Below are positions 52,233 through 61,325 of a stretch of DNA of 64,000 nucleotides, piece after piece. The position numbers and the translations under genes were made by a program. The stretch comes from Granulicella sp. Lineage in GTDB: Bacteria; Acidobacteriota; Terriglobia; Terriglobales; Acidobacteriaceae. How positions within the stretch are numbered: position 1 is the stretch's first letter; every line of letters begins with the position of its first letter. Under the pieces are notes generated by a model, which saw only the letters and a list, made by a program, of their open reading frames with translations, made no database searches and was not told the DNA's origin. The DNA is taken from contig DAIDGQ010000031.1 of NCBI GenBank assembly GCA_027452215.1, positions 1 through 64,000 on the forward strand, given 5' to 3'.

Positions 52233-53150
52233 CTACCGCACTCCGCCCAGCAGCTTCACGAGCCTGCGAAATCCCTCGGCCCGCGCAGCGGAGTTCGCAG
52301 CATCTGCATCAGGAGCCTCGCCCGCTCGCATGAAGCCATGCCCCGCGCCTGTGTAAGTCACTGGCTCATAAACCTTGCCTGCAGCCTTCATATCGATTAC
52401 TGTCTGCGGAATCGTCGCGTCAATGCGCGCATCATTGCCTGCGTAAAATCCATACACTGGTGCCGTAATATTCTTCATCGCATCGGCAGGAGGAGGAGGT
52501 CCATAGAACACAAATGCCGCGCTTAGGTCCTTGCGATGCGTCGCAAAGAGGAACGACTTTCCTCCGCCCCAGCAGAAGCCGGCAACAGACAACGTTCCAT
52601 TCGCCGCCGGCAGCTTTTTGCCATAGTCCGCAGCTGCATCCAGGTCGCCGAGTACTTGCGCGTCCGGCAGCGATGACACCGCCTTCACCACAGCGCTCTG
52701 GTCCGGGAAAGCTGCTGTTCCCCCCGGCATGGCGGGCACAAATGCAGCTCCCGCCGAGCTCTGCGCCATCTGCATATGCGAGTGATCCATCGGCATATCT
52801 GCCGCCCCTGCAGTTGCTCCGCCCACCGGCCCAAGACCACTCAGCAGATCTGGTTCGACGACAATATAGCCTGCTCCGGCAACCTCATCGGCCATCTCCC
52901 GTGCCCAGTCGCTCAGCCCAAAGATCTCATGGATCATCACTACGACCGGTGCCTTGTCCTTGACCTCGGGATAGACGACCCAGGCCTGCACCTTGCGCCC
53001 ATTGGCCTCGGTAAGGGTGACATACTCACCATGCCGGGGGCTCTTATCCAGCGCCGCCTTCGCCCACGCCTGCGCTGAGCACGAAGCCGCACTAAGGCTC
53101 ACTAACAACAACGTCGTCGCAACAGGGAACAGCTTTTTCTTCCGCATCAT
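52233..53150 (-). CDS. Exported dienelactone-hydrolase-family protein
   Basis: A 305-residue alpha/beta hydrolase with an N-terminal signal (about 1-27; SAASCSAQ could also be a lipobox). The dienelactone-hydrolase Cys-Asp-His triad is visible: Cys193 in GFCWGGGK, Asp240 in AGNDARI and His271 in GAGHGFMR, with Glu75 in HEIFGL. A Met/His-rich insert (MPMDHSHMQM, 119-128) interrupts the usual fold after strand 4 and looks like a metal-binding loop. The enzyme hydrolyses lactones or esters; the substrate is unknown. Its export distinguishes it from cytoplasmic chlorocatechol-pathway enzymes. Confidence 0.88.
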   Translation of the reverse strand: MMRKKKLFPVATTLLLVSLSAASCSAQAWAKAALDKSPRHGEYVTLTEANGRKVQAWVVYPEVKDKAPVVVMIHEIFGLSDWAREMADEVAGAGYIVVEPDLLSGLGPVGGATAGAADMPMDHSHMQMAQSSAGAAFVPAMPGGTAAFPDQSAVVKAVSSLPDAQVLGDLDAAADYGKKLPAANGTLSVAGFCWGGGKSFLFATHRKDLSAAFVFYGPPPPADAMKNITAPVYGFYAGNDARIDATIPQTVIDMKAAGKVYEPVTYTGAGHGFMRAGEAPDADAANSAARAEGFRRLVKLLGGVR

Positions 53151-53201
53151 GCCAGCGAGTGTACGTCGCGAAGCGGCCGTGCTGCAATGCTTTTCCGCAG
53201 C

Positions 53202-53681
53202 CTATAAGTTCGCTGCGAATGATTCCGCCAAATCGCCCGCAATGGGGACGTGATAACGCTCTCCCTGGCTCGCCTTGATGATCGCAATCAGCCAGAAGAC
53301 AAACAGCAGCAGCCCTAAAAGGCCTCGCACTGCTTCTCCAATTCTGCCCATGAAACCGAACACCAAGTCTCCCGCAATATCGGCCAGCGTAAGAACGATG
53401 CACTGGCACGCATGGAAGCGGACGAAATTGTCTCGCTTATACGGTTCGATCAGCAGCAAAATTACCGCGGGAATAAACGTGACGTACGCTAGCGTCGCGG
53501 CCGCGTTGGTCGAGAGTCCTGCTGACCGCGTGGCATCCGGTGGAACATAGCCCGGAGGCACCGATCCAGGCGGCATATAGTGCTCCCTAGGGGGCGGATA
53601 GTTCGGATTCGGAGGTCCCCAAGCCGGCTCATTCGATGCCGCTGGCGGAACCCTTTCAGGTCCATTCGGAGTCTCATCCAT
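53202..53681 (-). CDS. DUF4870 membrane protein
   Basis: A 159-residue protein. The N-terminal 55 residues are Pro/Gly-rich and probably disordered. The DUF4870-type core follows with three hydrophobic segments (about 60-150) and the motifs TLAYVTFIPAVILLLIEPYK, VRFHACQCIVL and FVFWLIAIIKASQGERYHVP, which are typical of the family. The function is unknown. GGAGG stands six bases before the ATG at 53681. It lies between the AIM24 and hydrolase genes on the same strand, with 51 bp to the latter. Confidence 0.85.
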   Translation of the reverse strand: MDETPNGPERVPPAASNEPAWGPPNPNYPPPREHYMPPGSVPPGYVPPDATRSAGLSTNAAATLAYVTFIPAVILLLIEPYKRDNFVRFHACQCIVLTLADIAGDLVFGFMGRIGEAVRGLLGLLLFVFWLIAIIKASQGERYHVPIAGDLAESFAANL

Positions 53682-53786
53682 TGCGTCCTCCTCACTCGCC
53701 GGGCGGCCCGAGCCAACGCTGGCGATTGCCAAGAGTTGTACCACAACCCACCGCTCTCCAACAGTCTCTTGGCGCGATCAGCCGCG

Positions 53787-54548
53787 TCAGCGGTTGTCGA
53801 ACATGCTTCCTACGATCCCGCCCAGCACGGCGGCCGTCCCTACATTCTTCGCCTCACCTCGCCCCGACGGCAGATACGGCTCCAGCGCATGTGCCAGATT
53901 CGCCAGCGGAAGCGTCTGCAGCCAAACACGACCGGGCCCGGTTAGCGCCGCCAGAAAGATTCCATCGCCGCCAAAAAACATGTTCCGAATCCCTTGAATC
54001 CGTGTGATCTGGAAGTTCACGCTGGCCTGAAACGCTCCCACATGACCGGGATGCACGCGCAGCGTTTCGCCTGGTTGCAGGTCGCGCACCACCACCTCGC
54101 CACCCAGCTCCAGCCACGCTGTGCCGACGCCCGTAACCTTCTGCAGTAGAAATCCGTCGCCGCCGAAGATGCCTGCACCCAGCGACTGCTGAAATCCAAC
54201 CCCCAGCTGAATTTGCGGAGTCGCACATAAAAATCCGTGCCGGTGAATCAGGATCTCGTGTCCCGGCCCGATCTCCATTGGCAGAATCTGCCCTGGAATC
54301 TTTGCCGCAAACGCGACCTCGCCGGGATATCCCTGCGCGGTGTATTCGGTCATGAAGAGCGTTCCTCCGCCGGCCACGCGCTTAATGGCTCCAAAGAAGC
54401 CTCCGCCTCCTGCCATCTGCGTATGCGTTGTCATGGAGATGGTCTGGGTCATCCAGCTCAGCTCACCAGCCTCGGAGATCAGGCTCTCGCCCGGCTGCAG
54501 CAATGCCTCCAATACCGGCATCGTGGTTCCAACAATCCTGCTCTGCAT
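53787..54548 (-). CDS. AIM24 family protein
   Basis: A 253-residue beta-rich protein of the AIM24/TIGR00266 family. VLEALLQPGESLISEAGELSW, MTTHTQMAGGGGFFGAIKR, TLFMTEYTAQGYPGEVAF and GDGFLLQKVTGVGTAWLELG are diagnostic. A C-terminal glycine-rich hydrophobic tail could associate with membrane. The homologue in yeast mitochondria helps assemble the MICOS complex; the bacterial role is not established. The start at 54548 gives the normal N-terminus, with AAGGA about nine bases upstream. A strong terminator isolates it from the gene to its right. Confidence 0.9.
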   Translation of the reverse strand: MQSRIVGTTMPVLEALLQPGESLISEAGELSWMTQTISMTTHTQMAGGGGFFGAIKRVAGGGTLFMTEYTAQGYPGEVAFAAKIPGQILPMEIGPGHEILIHRHGFLCATPQIQLGVGFQQSLGAGIFGGDGFLLQKVTGVGTAWLELGGEVVVRDLQPGETLRVHPGHVGAFQASVNFQITRIQGIRNMFFGGDGIFLAALTGPGRVWLQTLPLANLAHALEPYLPSGRGEAKNVGTAAVLGGIVGSMFDNR

Positions 54549-54695
54549 GGTATGCGATCCTTTCACCGTGGCCGGTCGATGCCAGCGCACAGCTTTGCAA
54601 AGTATCCTACGCCGCCAACCCTTGCAAAGTTCCATTTGTTTGTGCAAGATCTCGAAGCCTTTGTGAGCCCTGAATCCCGCTGTGATCTTGGCTAC

Positions 54696-54743
54696 AAAAA
54701 AACGCGATCGGATGGGCAATGTGCCTGTCCGATCGCGTTTTTT
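54696..54743. terminator. Strong bidirectional terminator
   Basis: AAAACGCGATCGGA pairs with TCCGATCGCGTTTT, with an inner GGCA/TGCC stem; A-run 54696-54702 and T-run 54738-54743. On the minus strand it ends the Ig-repeat gene. Confidence 0.88.
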
Positions 54744-54798
54744 CGTTCCTTCCGGGTAGCCCCCAACAGCTTTGCAGCGTGCCGGCAGCAGCCCGGAC

Positions 54799-56097
54799 CT
54801 ACCAGTAGGTAAAGTTGGTCTTGTCGAGGTAGGTCGTGTACGCGGTTTGCTTGCTGTTGCCGTCCATCTGGTAGTTGACCGTCATGCCATACCAGAGGGC
54901 GGGAACCGGGAACGGAGCGACGGTCTTGTTGATGTTGTTGACCGTGCCGTTCACCGTAATCGTCTGATAAAGCAGATCATTGTTCGGCTCGCGCTGGACC
55001 TGGAGCACAACGTGGTTCCACGCGGCGTTGTTCAGGACGCACGGAACCCCGGAAGAAAACCACTTGGCATTGACGTTATCCCATAGATCCCAGGTACCGT
55101 CGGCGAGGTGGTTGCACTGCGTTCCCCACTCCATTCCGACGCCATTCATGTACCAGTTGATGTCGAACTCCAGGGACTGCGTAACAGATAGATTCGTCAC
55201 GTACGCATAGGTATCCAGCGTAAAGTTATGCAGCGTGGGAAGGATCTGGTGGTTAGGGTCATTCAAGCCCTGCAGGTTGCCCTGGCCAAGAACGGGGTTC
55301 GAGTATAAGACGTCAGAGTAGGGGGTCTTTCCGCCCAGATTGAACTGGGTTGAATGACCACTCAGCGAAAATGCCGTGTCGTTCTGGTTCATCGACCATG
55401 TCACTTCGCCATTGCAGGGAGCAGTGCAGATACCATAGTTCGGTGCCAGCTCTCCCCATTGATTCCATCCGCTAAGCAGGTGAACGTTAGAGATGGTTTT
55501 TCCATTGGTGCCGCCCACTGTGACAGGTACCGCCTTAGCCGAGCTACCACCGCAGTTGTCCCACTCCTGCACGACCGTATTCTGGCTGCCGGTACCCAGC
55601 GGCAGCGAGGTATTTAGATTCCCCCCCGCCACCTTATACGCCAGTTGGTTGTTCACATAGACTCCCATCGCCGCGACACCTTTGGAGCAGGAGGCATTCG
55701 CTGTCGCCACATAAGGGACAGGCGAACTGACCTGAGCTCCGGCAAGCGGCAGACTGACCGCTACAACATCCGTTGTGTTCACCTTGAGGGTTAAAGGGGT
55801 GGCCGTTGCTCCGCCACACAAATCCCACTCCTGTACGGCTACTGTATGGGTGCCCGCAGCCATCGACAGGGTCGTATTGAGATAAGTGCCGTTCACCAGG
55901 TACTCGATCTTGCTGTCAACATAAATGCCCATGCTGGCAACACCCTTGGAGCAGGTGGTGGTATTGGCGGTTGCGCTAAATTGCACATTCGAACTGACGG
56001 TTGCGCCGTTCGAAGGACTGCTGACAAGGACTGTAGCGAACGCAGGTAACGCCGCAGCGAATGCGAGCATCAAAAGCGTCTGAAGGTAAATTCTCAT
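54799..56097 (-). CDS. Secreted protein with two Ig-like repeats and a C-terminal lectin/LamG-like domain
   Basis: A 432-residue exported protein. A signal peptide (about 1-21) precedes two ~90-residue repeats. Each repeat begins VSSPSNGATV or VSLPLAGAQV, contains CSKGVASMGIYV or CSKGVAAMGVYV, and ends VQEWDLCGG or VQEWDNCGG, giving two conserved Cys per repeat that probably pair. The remaining ~220 residues are beta-rich with many Asn, Trp and Gly, suggesting a concanavalin-like or carbohydrate-binding fold, but no signature was found. Codons are less GC-rich than in its neighbours. An adhesin or glycan-binding role is possible. AAAGG precedes the ATG. Confidence 0.7.
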   Translation of the reverse strand: MRIYLQTLLMLAFAAALPAFATVLVSSPSNGATVSSNVQFSATANTTTCSKGVASMGIYVDSKIEYLVNGTYLNTTLSMAAGTHTVAVQEWDLCGGATATPLTLKVNTTDVVAVSLPLAGAQVSSPVPYVATANASCSKGVAAMGVYVNNQLAYKVAGGNLNTSLPLGTGSQNTVVQEWDNCGGSSAKAVPVTVGGTNGKTISNVHLLSGWNQWGELAPNYGICTAPCNGEVTWSMNQNDTAFSLSGHSTQFNLGGKTPYSDVLYSNPVLGQGNLQGLNDPNHQILPTLHNFTLDTYAYVTNLSVTQSLEFDINWYMNGVGMEWGTQCNHLADGTWDLWDNVNAKWFSSGVPCVLNNAAWNHVVLQVQREPNNDLLYQTITVNGTVNNINKTVAPFPVPALWYGMTVNYQMDGNSKQTAYTTYLDKTNFTYW

Positions 56098-56671
56098 GGG
56101 TATGCCTTTACTGAACTAGGGATGTATCGACCTGGGCATGCGTATGAATCCCGGGTGAGTCGATTGTTTGCGCAATCAGCTCGCTCGTTCTTTTTCGCCG
56201 AGTTGTTCAGATGGGCGCAAACGTTCCGCACCGTATCTGACAACCTCTAGGTTTTAGTAGGTAGGCAAGGAGAGATGTCCCTGCCATACGTAGCCACACT
56301 CAAAATGAAACCCACTCACACTCTCGGGTGATTCGTGGCCAAAGAGCCCCCTAGGCTCTCTTGTTCGTGCAGGGCGTACATCGATAGCGGACTGAGGCAA
56401 CTCAACCGTCGATAGGGTCATCCTAGCACATCGTTCCCTGTTAGTTTGTGACCGCAAAGCCCAGTTTTTATGCGCTTGTGTGCAAAGCTTTCCTCAGGGA
56501 AACCGTGCCTCTTCCAATCTTCACATTCGGGGGGACTTCCTCTGCTTCCTCTGGCTGTAATATTCCAGCCTCAAATGCGTCAGTCTTTCGCGTTACAGTC
56601 TGTTCATTCATCGTTTATCATCGGCCGGTTACGCTTACACTAAGCGATAGCAATTCCAGAGGGAGAGCACT
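56098..56671. other. Gene-free regulatory region between divergent genes
   Basis: In 574 bases no convincing gene was found. It contains a hairpin AGAGCC-ccctа-free stem at 56343-56359 (AGAGCC/GGCTCT around five bases) and a short dyad AACCT-CT-AGGTT at 56242-56253. Upstream signals for both the Ig-repeat gene and the cytochrome gene must lie here. Confidence 0.35.
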
Positions 56672-57229
56672 ATGGCAACCAGCAAGTCGAGAGCCGGCTC
56701 CAGCGGCATCCTGAAGTTCATCCTTGGTTTCGTCTTCGCGTTCGTCGTTTTATTCGTCGGAGCCTTCATCTATTTCAAGTTCGGCCAGCCTCCCGTAGCC
56801 ACCGCTGATAAGCCCTTCCCCTTTGAGGCCCAGATCGTCAAGGTGCCTCTCAACGCCCGCATTGACCGCGAGATGGAGAAACCTCCCTTCGGCACCAGCG
56901 AAGACGTCTACGAGACCGGCGCCATGGCCTATAAGCTGCAGTGCGCTGCCTGCCACGGCGTCCCCGGTGAAGATGTAGCCTTCGCCAAAGGCATGTATCC
57001 GCGCGCTCCCCAGCTTTGGAAAAAGCATGCCCGAGGCAACGTCGTCGGCGTCAGCGATGATGAAGCGGGCGAGACCTACTGGAAGATCAAGAACGGCATC
57101 CGCCTCACCGGCATGCCCTCCTTCGACCATGTTCTCACCACCGAACAGATGTGGGACGTCGCGCTGCTGCTCAAGAACGCCGACCAGCAACTACCCGACC
57201 CCGTCATGGCTATGCTCAAAGGTAAGTAG
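56672..57229 (+). CDS. Membrane-anchored monoheme cytochrome c
   Basis: A 185-residue class I cytochrome c. A single N-terminal membrane helix (about 13-36) anchors a periplasmic domain. The heme site is Cys91-x2-Cys94-His95 (CAACHGVPGE), and the distal axial ligand is probably Met148 in LTGMPSF. A WKKHARGN-like loop lies between them. It probably carries electrons in a periplasmic respiratory chain; the partner is unknown and no oxidase genes are nearby. GAGGGAGAG precedes the ATG. It ends before a hairpin terminator at 57255. Confidence 0.9.
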   Translation: MATSKSRAGSSGILKFILGFVFAFVVLFVGAFIYFKFGQPPVATADKPFPFEAQIVKVPLNARIDREMEKPPFGTSEDVYETGAMAYKLQCAACHGVPGEDVAFAKGMYPRAPQLWKKHARGNVVGVSDDEAGETYWKIKNGIRLTGMPSFDHVLTTEQMWDVALLLKNADQQLPDPVMAMLKGK

Positions 57230-57254
57230 CTAGGCCCCAATCGCCATCATATAA

Positions 57255-57281
57255 ACGCCGTCCTCTCATACAGGACGGCGT
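57255..57281 (+). terminator. Hairpin terminator after cytochrome c gene
   Basis: ACGCCGTCCT (57255-57264) and AGGACGGCGT (57272-57281) flank a 7-base loop. The tail TCTCTCGTTG is only moderately T-rich. Confidence 0.65.
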
Positions 57282-57343
57282 CTCTCGTTGCTGTAGAGGT
57301 GCGTGCACTCCACGGGCCTCTCCACTGTGCTTCCCAACGGGCT

Positions 57344-57371
57344 TTTCCTAATCCCTGATCCCTAATCCTTG
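57344..57371. repeat. Heptanucleotide tandem repeat upstream of pyrH
   Basis: TTTCCTA, ATCCCTG, ATCCCTA, ATCCTTG in perfect 7-base register, ending 27 bp before the pyrH start. Confidence 0.75.
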
Positions 57372-57398
57372 CCCCTCACCCTGTACACTTAACCCAGA

Positions 57399-58103
57399 AT
57401 GTACAAGCGCGTCCTCCTCAAGCTATCCGGAGAAGCCCTGGCCGCCGGCCGTGGCTTCGGTGTCGACGCTATTTTCGTCAACGCTGTCGCCCATGAAATC
57501 GCAGAAGCCGCCCGCTCCGGTTGCCAGATCGGCATCGTCGTCGGCGGGGGAAACTTCTTCCGCGGCGTCGCCGAGCAGGCCATCCACATGGACCGCGTCG
57601 CTGCCGACCACATGGGCATGCTCTCGACGGTCATCAACGCCATCGCACTCCAGGACGCCATTGAAAAGACCGGAATTCCCGTCCGCGTCATGTCCGCCAT
57701 CCAGATGCACCAGGTCGCCGAGCCCTACATCCGTCGCCGCGCCGTCCGCCATCTCGAAAAGGGTCGCGTCGTCATCTTCGCCGCCGGTACCGGCAACCCC
57801 TACTTCTCCACCGACACCGCCGCCAGCCTCCGAGCCATGGAGATCGGTGCCGAGGTTCTACTCAAGGCCACCAGCGTCGACGGCATCTATACCGCCGACC
57901 CCAAGAAAGATTCCAACGCCACCAAGTACGACCAGATCACCTACATGGATATCCTCAAGCTTGGCCTGCAAGTCATGGACACGACCGCGGTCTCGCTCTG
58001 CAAGGACAACAGCCTGCCGATGATCATCTTCTCCATGCGCGAGCGGGGCAACATCCTCCGCGTCATCGAAGGCGAAAAGCTAGGCTCCCTCGTCACCGCC
58101 TAA
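57399..58103 (+). CDS. pyrH: UMP kinase
   Basis: A 234-residue amino-acid-kinase-fold enzyme phosphorylating UMP to UDP in pyrimidine synthesis. The phosphate-binding KLSGEALA is at 8-15. [32 protein letters not shown] and [17 protein letters not shown] follow in the normal order. The length is standard. The start codon has no strong Shine-Dalgarno, being preceded directly by a heptad-repeat tract and CCAGA. In this window pyrH is not next to tsf or frr as in many genomes, though rpsB-tsf lie 7.5 kb away; pyrG, the next pyrimidine step, lies 4 kb downstream. Confidence 0.97.
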   Translation: MYKRVLLKLSGEALAAGRGFGVDAIFVNAVAHEIAEAARSGCQIGIVVGGGNFFRGVAEQAIHMDRVAADHMGMLSTVINAIALQDAIEKTGIPVRVMSAIQMHQVAEPYIRRRAVRHLEKGRVVIFAAGTGNPYFSTDTAASLRAMEIGAEVLLKATSVDGIYTADPKKDSNATKYDQITYMDILKLGLQVMDTTAVSLCKDNSLPMIIFSMRERGNILRVIEGEKLGSLVTA

Positions 58104-58139
58104 CGCAACATCCCCCTCACCAACCGTCATCTCGCGCCT

Positions 58140-59015
58140 TCATGCCTCTGAATCCGCCTCTCTCAAGGAATGGACTTCAGCCCCGGGTTCCTCATCTGCG
58201 ACCTCGGCGCGATCAGAGATGCCCTCCACTGCCACCAAACTCAGCGCAACGAAAAGCCCGATATACGGCAGAGCCAGGAACACCGTACTAAGCACCCCGA
58301 AAGCGGCACTCACAGCCCTTCCCTGAAAATAAGGCTTAGAAAATGACATCTGAATCACGGATAACAAAGTGATTGCTATGCCCGCCAGGATGGAGCACTT
58401 GCGCCCCTTCGCAAGGGTCTCTGCGTCAATCGTATGCCTCCTGGTTTGAGAAAGCAGTCGCAGAGCTATTGGCGTGGCGAAGTAAGGGAGCATCGCATAC
58501 ATGAAGAGGATTTCTGTGGCAATCGCAAAAGGTCGAGTCAATATTGAGATGTGATGCACGGAATTGGCGTAGTAATAAATTGGCGCGAAAGCCAGTGTGC
58601 CAGATGCCAATGCCAGGACATAAACCACCAGCCCCAGCAACAACACACCTGAGCCGTGATGTGCAACAGCTATGTCTGCATATGGATTATCTTGCTCAGC
58701 TGTCGCCGTGAGTCTGCCGAGCAGCTTGGCGGTCATTAGAAGCGCAATCACATAGCAACAAGAGTCCGCATACTGGCATACGGCCGTATTAACTCCTGCA
58801 AGCGCGAGAAGCATTGAACTTCTTCCAGCGCTTTCGTTAGAGACATATCCCCCGAGCACCGTCTGTTGCCTAAAAACCAACGGCAACACGTCGTGCAAAA
58901 TGATCAACCGAAGTTGTCCCCAGCCGTAGCTCAACAACGCCGCCAAGATTGCCGGCAGCCAAAGCGCAGGATATCGACGAATCAGCTCCACGGTCCTGCG
59001 CCAAAGCTCTTTCAC
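58140..59015 (-). CDS. Polytopic membrane protein of unknown function
   Basis: A 291-residue protein with about six membrane segments. The start MKELWRRTVELIRRYPALWLP is like that of DUF975/YciC-type membrane proteins, but no certain family is recognised. The C-terminal ~25 residues are acidic and hydrophilic. Three bases separate it from the upstream nucleoside-hydrolase-like gene, which implies co-transcription. Base composition is slightly less GC-rich than in its neighbours. No function is proposed. Confidence 0.65.
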   Translation of the reverse strand: MKELWRRTVELIRRYPALWLPAILAALLSYGWGQLRLIILHDVLPLVFRQQTVLGGYVSNESAGRSSMLLALAGVNTAVCQYADSCCYVIALLMTAKLLGRLTATAEQDNPYADIAVAHHGSGVLLLGLVVYVLALASGTLAFAPIYYYANSVHHISILTRPFAIATEILFMYAMLPYFATPIALRLLSQTRRHTIDAETLAKGRKCSILAGIAITLLSVIQMSFSKPYFQGRAVSAAFGVLSTVFLALPYIGLFVALSLVAVEGISDRAEVADEEPGAEVHSLREADSEA

Positions 59016-59018
59016 CGC

Positions 59019-60032
59019 TCATTTCTCCTTCGCCAGAAATCCAGACTTGTGCGCATAGCCGTCGAAGAGCGCAGACAGCACCTGATCCGAAGCGGCATTC
59101 GTGATTACGTAGTGCCCGGAATCAACCCCCGCAGACCATGTATCCGCGCCCGTTGCCGCATCGACCTCCACGGTCCCCGGAGCACCCACCGTGAAGTAGG
59201 TGGTCCCGCGATACGCTGCTCCCCGCGCCGCAAACAACACCGACAGCATGTCCCACATCGGCCGCTGATCTGTGCCCGCAAGCCGCAATCCATACCGCGT
59301 CGGATTCACCGTCTCGAGCGCGTCCGCCGGAGCACCCGCCAGCACATTCAGGCCATTCGCAAACCCATTCAGATACACCGGCGGGAACCCATCCTGCCTC
59401 GTCCACTTCGCAAACAGCGAATGAAACCCGGGCGCATCGCACTCAAAGTTCCACTCGACTCCCTCCGGATATCTTCCACCCATCACCGACAGCAGCTTCA
59501 CCTTCCGCTTCACCAACTCCACTCCACTCAGCGGACTGATCGCGTCCGCCGGACTCGCAAGCAGCTGATTCAAGCAGGTAGCAAATCCCGTCGCCACCAC
59601 ATCCACGCTATGCTCAGGCTGCTTCTCCAGTGCCCGCCGATACACCTTCACGCAATCAGGAAACTTCGCACGCGTGTCTCCCGGATCGAATCGCGCCACC
59701 AGCTTCTCCGCCCATACGCTGTCGTTGCAGGTGTTTTTCCTGCACAGCGGGTTGGCCGGATCATCACTCTGGTTCGCCCCAATCACGGTCTTCGGATGTC
59801 CACCATACTTTGCAAAAACCCGCATCACCGGAGCTGAGAACGGATCAGCCGAGTCCGCGACCATCGCGAGAATCTTCACCTCGCCGCGATCTTCGAGCGC
59901 GTGCAAGATCGGCAGCGTCGCAACGCAATCCACATCCAACGAGCAATCATCGTCATAGATCAGCCGCTGCTGTTGCGCAGCCGCCGTCCCAGCCACCAAC
60001 GCCAGTAATCCAAGTAAGGTCCAAACGCGCAT
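59019..60032 (-). CDS. Exported nucleoside-hydrolase-like protein with variant metal motif
   Basis: A 337-residue protein with a signal peptide (about 1-20). The fold is that of inosine-uridine nucleoside hydrolases: an early acidic calcium motif, here YDDDCSLDVDCVATL, then VIGANQSDD, VDVVATGFATCLNQLL, LSVMGGRYPEGVEWNFECD and a late PMWDMLSVLFA. In a large branch of the family the first motif is DTDMGNDVDD; here the last Asp is Cys. Catalysis may be altered, or a disulfide may form in the periplasm. It probably acts on extracellular nucleosides or a ribosylated compound. GGAG is five bases before the ATG. Confidence 0.78.
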   Translation of the reverse strand: MRVWTLLGLLALVAGTAAAQQQRLIYDDDCSLDVDCVATLPILHALEDRGEVKILAMVADSADPFSAPVMRVFAKYGGHPKTVIGANQSDDPANPLCRKNTCNDSVWAEKLVARFDPGDTRAKFPDCVKVYRRALEKQPEHSVDVVATGFATCLNQLLASPADAISPLSGVELVKRKVKLLSVMGGRYPEGVEWNFECDAPGFHSLFAKWTRQDGFPPVYLNGFANGLNVLAGAPADALETVNPTRYGLRLAGTDQRPMWDMLSVLFAARGAAYRGTTYFTVGAPGTVEVDAATGADTWSAGVDSGHYVITNAASDQVLSALFDGYAHKSGFLAKEK

Positions 60033-60050
60033 GCACACTCCTCGAAAGAG

Positions 60051-61271
60051 CTAGCCTACCGCAATCCCCGCGCGAGCATCTTCCGCTGCCCGTCGCCGCT
60101 TCCACCATCCACCGATCGCCACCTGCGCCGGATGCTCCACCCACGTTCGTACAGAGAGCGCCAGCACTACCACAAACACATACGAGATCCACGGATCGAA
60201 CCGCCCCAACCCCATCCGCTCCCACACCTGATTCTTCTGCAACAAAATAAACACGTTGAAGTGCAGCAGATAGAGCGCATACGTCGAGGCCCCGATGGCC
60301 ACCAGTGGCTTCCACGAAAAGATGTTTGCCAGCCAGCTCGGCCCCGCCAGCCCCAGGATAATCGCAGCAAACACCGGCGTCAGCAGACCGCCATGGATCA
60401 TGATGTAAGGCAGCGTCGTCGACAGGTGATACGCAGCAAACCACGCCCCCGCAAACCCCAGCACTCCGACCAAGGCTCGTCCTCGCCGCCCAAGCTTCGC
60501 CGCCTCGTGCAACTGCCCCAGCGTCAGTCCCGCCAGGAAAGTACAGACGTATGGCAGCGGAGTGTACTTCAACGTATTGATCCAGAACCCGTCGCTGTAG
60601 CGGTCTGCCGCGTGGCCAAAATGGTCCGGGTCATGCAGCACATATATCGAATGAGGAATCAATCCCACCGCCCACAAAAATAGCCCCAGCGCCAGCAGTT
60701 TGCCTGCCGTCTTCGGCCACGGCAGCCGCAGCAGCCACGGGAACGCGAGATACAGCATCACCTCGCACGATAGCGTCCACGTCACCGTCATCCAGAACGT
60801 CGCCAGGTGTGGGAAGAACCCTTGCAGCAGCAGCGGAGTAGCCACGGCTCCCAGCCAGAAATCCCCTCGCGATCGCACCCCCCACTCCGTCATCAACATC
60901 GGAATCGACACCACCATCGTCAACAGATAAACCGGGTATAGCCGCGAAAACCTCGCCATCCAGAAGTCAGCCGCATTCATCGGCTGTGGTCTGCCCGCAT
61001 AGTTGTACGAGAGGATGAACCCCGAGATCAAAAAGAAAAAGCTGACAAAAACATATCCAATATTGATCAGCGGATACAGAGTGATTGACGGAAACCGGCT
61101 CCAGGTCAACCCGGACGGCGTAAAGTGAAACAGCAGAATCGTCAACGCCAGCAACGACCGCAGCCCTGTCAGCGCTGGCAGCGCAGGCTTCCGCACATAC
61201 TTCGTCCGCGGCTGCAATTCACCCGCTGGCTCTCCGGTAGACGTTGGTGCTATGGCGATCACGGCCTGCAT
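60051..61271 (-). CDS. OafA-type membrane acyltransferase (family 3)
   Basis: A 406-residue polytopic enzyme. LPALTGLRSLLALTILLFHF carries the conserved Arg and His; FFFLISGFILSYNY, ARFSRLYPVYLLTMV, TVTWTLSCEVMLYLAFP and STYALYLLHFNVFIL follow in family order. It probably O-acylates a cell-surface sugar or peptidoglycan. ATG at 61271 is preferred to GTG at 61277. It is the third family-3 acyltransferase in the window and lies 18 bp before the nucleoside-hydrolase-like gene, so it probably shares its transcript. Confidence 0.92.
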   Translation of the reverse strand: MQAVIAIAPTSTGEPAGELQPRTKYVRKPALPALTGLRSLLALTILLFHFTPSGLTWSRFPSITLYPLINIGYVFVSFFFLISGFILSYNYAGRPQPMNAADFWMARFSRLYPVYLLTMVVSIPMLMTEWGVRSRGDFWLGAVATPLLLQGFFPHLATFWMTVTWTLSCEVMLYLAFPWLLRLPWPKTAGKLLALGLFLWAVGLIPHSIYVLHDPDHFGHAADRYSDGFWINTLKYTPLPYVCTFLAGLTLGQLHEAAKLGRRGRALVGVLGFAGAWFAAYHLSTTLPYIMIHGGLLTPVFAAIILGLAGPSWLANIFSWKPLVAIGASTYALYLLHFNVFILLQKNQVWERMGLGRFDPWISYVFVVVLALSVRTWVEHPAQVAIGGWWKRRRAAEDARAGIAVG

Positions 61272-61325
61272 CCCCACCCATAAGACGCCCGCGCGTCGAG
61301 CGAAGTTCCACCCAATTCGCTCAAT

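Noticed and set aside
56254-56457. A 67-codon minus-strand frame in the region upstream of the Ig-repeat gene
   Set aside because: No recognisable domain, poor ribosome site, and it overlaps a hairpin; treated as leader sequence.
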